A DNA stretch of 64,000 nt. Source: Spirochaetia bacterium. GTDB lineage: Bacteria > Spirochaetota > Leptospiria > Leptospirales > Leptonemataceae. Shown in pieces: positions 61,542 to 64,000 of this stretch. Made by a program: the position numbers and the translations under genes. The first letter of the stretch is position 1. Each line of letters begins with the position of its first letter. The notes below the pieces were generated by a model that searched no databases, was not told the DNA's origin, and saw only the letters and a list, made by a program, of their open reading frames with translations. The stretch lies in assembly GCA_009885105.1 (NCBI GenBank), contig VFLI01000066.1, forward strand, positions 1 through 64,000. Reading direction: 5' to 3'.

Positions 61542-63965
61542 CTATTTCTTTTCTTCACCGGGCGGCTGATTCTTCATTGCCGTGTAGTATTTATCAAAAA
61601 GGCTGTTCACGTCCCCGCAGATCGTTCCCTCTTCATCGGCCGAGCCCCATTGGATGCCGGTGAGAATTTCCATTCCCTGCTCCACGGTTTTTACCGGATA
61701 AATATGAAATTTTCCTTCCCGGACTTCTTCAATGATATCTTTTCGCATTATGATATGCCGGATGTTGGAGGCGGGAATCACAACCCCCTGGCTACCGGTC
61801 AATCCCTTCACACGGCAGACATCGTAGAATCCTTCAATTTTTTCATTGACTCCGCCGATTGCCTGTATCTGACCCCACTGATTGACAGAACCGGTTACCG
61901 CCAGATCCTGACGCAGCGGTATATCGGCAAGACGCGAAAGTAGAGTGTAGAGTTCCGCTGAAGATGCGCTGTCGCCTTCAACACCCGAATACGACTGTTC
62001 GAAGCAGAGACTGGCGGACAGAGTAAGCGGCCTTTCCTGGCCGAATGTGTTGCGAAGATACCCCGCAATGATCAGAACACCTTTGTTGTGAATATTTCCG
62101 CCGAGATTCGACTCGCGCTCGATGTTGACAATGCCGCCCTGTCCGATTGCTGTGCTCGCGGTAACTCGCGACGGACGCCCAAACATATAGCCGCCCATAT
62201 CAATCACAGAAAGACCGTTCACCTGTCCTTTTTTCTTTCCGTCAATGTCGATCAGGATGACACCGCGAACAATCATCTCCCGAAGCTCCTCCTCAAGCCG
62301 GCCGGAACGAAAAACCTTCATCCTGTACGACTCATCAATATGGACGCCGGTTATAAATTGAGAGTCTGCCGAGCGGGCAAGATAGGCGGCTTCGCGCAGG
62401 GTGTCTTCTGTCTGGGTTCTGGAGATGACCATTTTTTCTCTGTCCTGGGCCCATCGGGCCGCCAGCTGCAGAAGAGTTCCCAGCCCCGACCGGTCCAGAT
62501 GCGGAAGATTTTCGCGGCGGCAGAAAGCTGCTGTCATATGAGCGAATGCGTCGATGTTCTCCTCATTCAATTCCACCGACTGCCTGAAATCTGCATGAAG
62601 CTGGAAGATTTCGGGAAAATCATCATCGTGCTGATATAGAAGTTGGTACAGGTAGGGGCTGCCGACAGCAATAATCTTGACCTGAACATTTACAGGTTCA
62701 GGCCGGAGCCCCGAAGTTGAAAATATTGCAAAGGGCTCGTACGTTTCCATCTTGATGCTGCCGCTGCGCAATATTCGTTTGAGAGTTTTCCATACAGCCG
62801 GTTCTGTTATTGCATCCTCCAGATTGAAAATAAGATAACCGCCGTTCGCTTTCAAAAGAGATCCGGATTTGATACGCGTAAAATTGGTTACAAGTCTTCC
62901 GTACCGATCGACAACACGTTCGATCGATCCAAAGAGATTTATATAGATGGGCGAATCTTCGATTACCACGGGAGCGCCGGCTTGATTGGAATTATCTACC
63001 ACCACGTTGACATCGTATTCAAGGTGCTCATCCGGCTCAGGCGGGCCCTGGGCAAACCCAAACTGCTGCACCGGACGCGATTTAAAATCATTCAGATTGT
63101 CGATGATGTGGTCGTTCATCTCCTTCAGATAGACCGACGTTTTTGGATCGGCGACCTGAGCCTCAATCCGCTCCATCAGCGGTTTCAGAATATTTCCACA
63201 GAATCTGCGTTCAATCTGGCGTATCTCTTCCTCCAGTTCTCTTATTAAATCCTGCTGATCCCGGGCCAGCTTTTCCAGGTCTTCCGAGAGATCGTTCTGG
63301 TTATGCGAAATCCTCTCCTTTTCTTCTTCCGAAAGTTTCTGGAATTCTTCCTGGTTTTCAAGAGGTTTGCCGTTTATTATCGGTATGAAAAGGAAATTAC
63401 CGTTCTGCCCCGCGTTAACAACAAAGCCTCTTTCCCGCGCTATTTTTTCAAATGAACTGTTCAATTCATTGGATCGATTGTTATACTTTTCCTTCAGATT
63501 GGATTTCTCCCTGTCGAAAGCTTCCTGCCTGAACGCTTTGGGCAGCTCGTCGCGAAGAGTGCGCACAAGATCCCGCAAAAGAGTTTTTAATTTCTTCCCG
63601 CCGCCGGCCGGCAGATACAGAGATCGCGGCTCGTCGGGATTCTTAAAGTTATGAACATAGAGTATGTCGCCGGGCGATTTTTCCTTTTCACAGCGATGCG
63701 AGATCCATTCTTTCAGATAATTCAGTTTTTCTGATCCCGTCAGGCCCGACACGAATAAATGATGGGTGCTACCGGCGATGCCGATCACCAGCTGAAGAGC
63801 GCTGACGGCGCGGTTCTGACCGACCAGGTCTTCCTTTTCAGGCAGCTCGGCAGTGCTGGCGAAATTCCCGGGTATGTCGACCCTGAAATCAAGCTCCTGC
63901 GCTGTGATTTCAACTGCATCCGGGGCCTTCTTCATGATCCGTTCATCGTTTCCATCTTTTTCCAT
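61542..63965 (-). CDS. Lon-like ATP-dependent serine protease
   Basis: An 807-residue protein of the Lon-related (LonB/AAA_32) family. The N-terminal AAA region has a helical coiled-coil insert (about 195-270) and K-A-N-G-G-Y-L-I-F-N-L-E-D-A. The C-terminal Lon protease domain has catalytic S666 in E-G-D-S-A-S-S-A-E and K709 in G-V-N-E-K-I-E-G, so proteolysis looks intact. The Walker A-like loop G-L-T-G-S-E-K-L (residues 74-81) keeps the lysine but lacks the usual Gly before it and the Ser/Thr after it. The gene is convergent with the small paralogs. Confidence 0.87.
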   Translation of the reverse strand: MEKDGNDERIMKKAPDAVEITAQELDFRVDIPGNFASTAELPEKEDLVGQNRAVSALQLVIGIAGSTHHLFVSGLTGSEKLNYLKEWISHRCEKEKSPGDILYVHNFKNPDEPRSLYLPAGGGKKLKTLLRDLVRTLRDELPKAFRQEAFDREKSNLKEKYNNRSNELNSSFEKIARERGFVVNAGQNGNFLFIPIINGKPLENQEEFQKLSEEEKERISHNQNDLSEDLEKLARDQQDLIRELEEEIRQIERRFCGNILKPLMERIEAQVADPKTSVYLKEMNDHIIDNLNDFKSRPVQQFGFAQGPPEPDEHLEYDVNVVVDNSNQAGAPVVIEDSPIYINLFGSIERVVDRYGRLVTNFTRIKSGSLLKANGGYLIFNLEDAITEPAVWKTLKRILRSGSIKMETYEPFAIFSTSGLRPEPVNVQVKIIAVGSPYLYQLLYQHDDDFPEIFQLHADFRQSVELNEENIDAFAHMTAAFCRRENLPHLDRSGLGTLLQLAARWAQDREKMVISRTQTEDTLREAAYLARSADSQFITGVHIDESYRMKVFRSGRLEEELREMIVRGVILIDIDGKKKGQVNGLSVIDMGGYMFGRPSRVTASTAIGQGGIVNIERESNLGGNIHNKGVLIIAGYLRNTFGQERPLTLSASLCFEQSYSGVEGDSASSAELYTLLSRLADIPLRQDLAVTGSVNQWGQIQAIGGVNEKIEGFYDVCRVKGLTGSQGVVIPASNIRHIIMRKDIIEEVREGKFHIYPVKTVEQGMEILTGIQWGSADEEGTICGDVNSLFDKYYTAMKNQPPGEEKK

Positions 63966-64000
63966 ATTGAAAACCGGCCTTGTCTATATTACTGCTTAAC

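Overview
The window looks like chromosomal DNA from a spirochaete of the order Leptospirales, more likely a Leptonema- or Turneriella-like lineage or an uncultured relative than Leptospira itself. The reasons are the heme operon (hemA, a fused hemC-hemD, hemL, then a HemK/HemR two-component pair) with a TGACA-N6-TGACA site upstream, the loose spirochaetal lipoboxes, and a GC content that looks higher than in Leptospira. This placement is inference from gene content. I found no rRNA, tRNA, CRISPR array or insertion sequence.

Layout. 1-8 kb: two small membrane proteins, a VapBC toxin-antitoxin pair, an acyl-CoA carboxyltransferase, two SDR-type proteins, an APC amino-acid permease and two intergenic repeat elements. 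8-30 kb: a phosphate-starvation island. It holds an OlsB-like acyltransferase with PhoB-PhoR, a beta-helix-like lipoprotein, a large TonB-dependent receptor, ExbB-ExbD-TonB, PhoU, PstSCAB with a metallophosphoesterase, and an outer-membrane porin. It also contains a GNAT-nitrilase fusion and two adjacent broken genes (a SpoIIE-type phosphatase and a STAS protein). 30-47 kb: DedA, a HAD phosphatase read through into a lipoprotein, several exported proteins of unknown function, a 3-hydroxyacyl-CoA dehydrogenase, an acyl-CoA dehydrogenase, the pyruvate dehydrogenase E1alpha-E1beta-E2 operon, a secreted lipase-like protein, a cytochrome c lipoprotein and an EamA exporter. 47-54 kb: the heme operon with its own sensor and regulator. 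54-64 kb: a chemoreceptor, RibF, a second STAS protein, a DnaJ-like protein, a GH3 hexosaminidase, a tandem pair of small exported paralogs and a Lon-like protease.

The most interesting result is regulatory. Seven promoters in the 9-28.5 kb stretch carry direct repeats of TGTCAT/TGTAAC-type hexamers spaced exactly 11 bp apart, the architecture of PhoB boxes. They precede the acyltransferase-phoBR unit, the lipoprotein, the TonB-dependent receptor, exbB-exbD-tonB, the broken SpoIIE gene, pstS and the porin. Together they define a compact PhoB regulon that combines phosphate sensing, high-affinity inner-membrane uptake, a probable switch to phosphorus-free lipids, a passive outer-membrane route (porin) and an energised one (receptor with its own TonB motor). 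A Pho-controlled TonB-dependent system with a dedicated motor and a co-regulated surface lipoprotein is the best candidate here for a little-described system; its substrate cannot be read from sequence.
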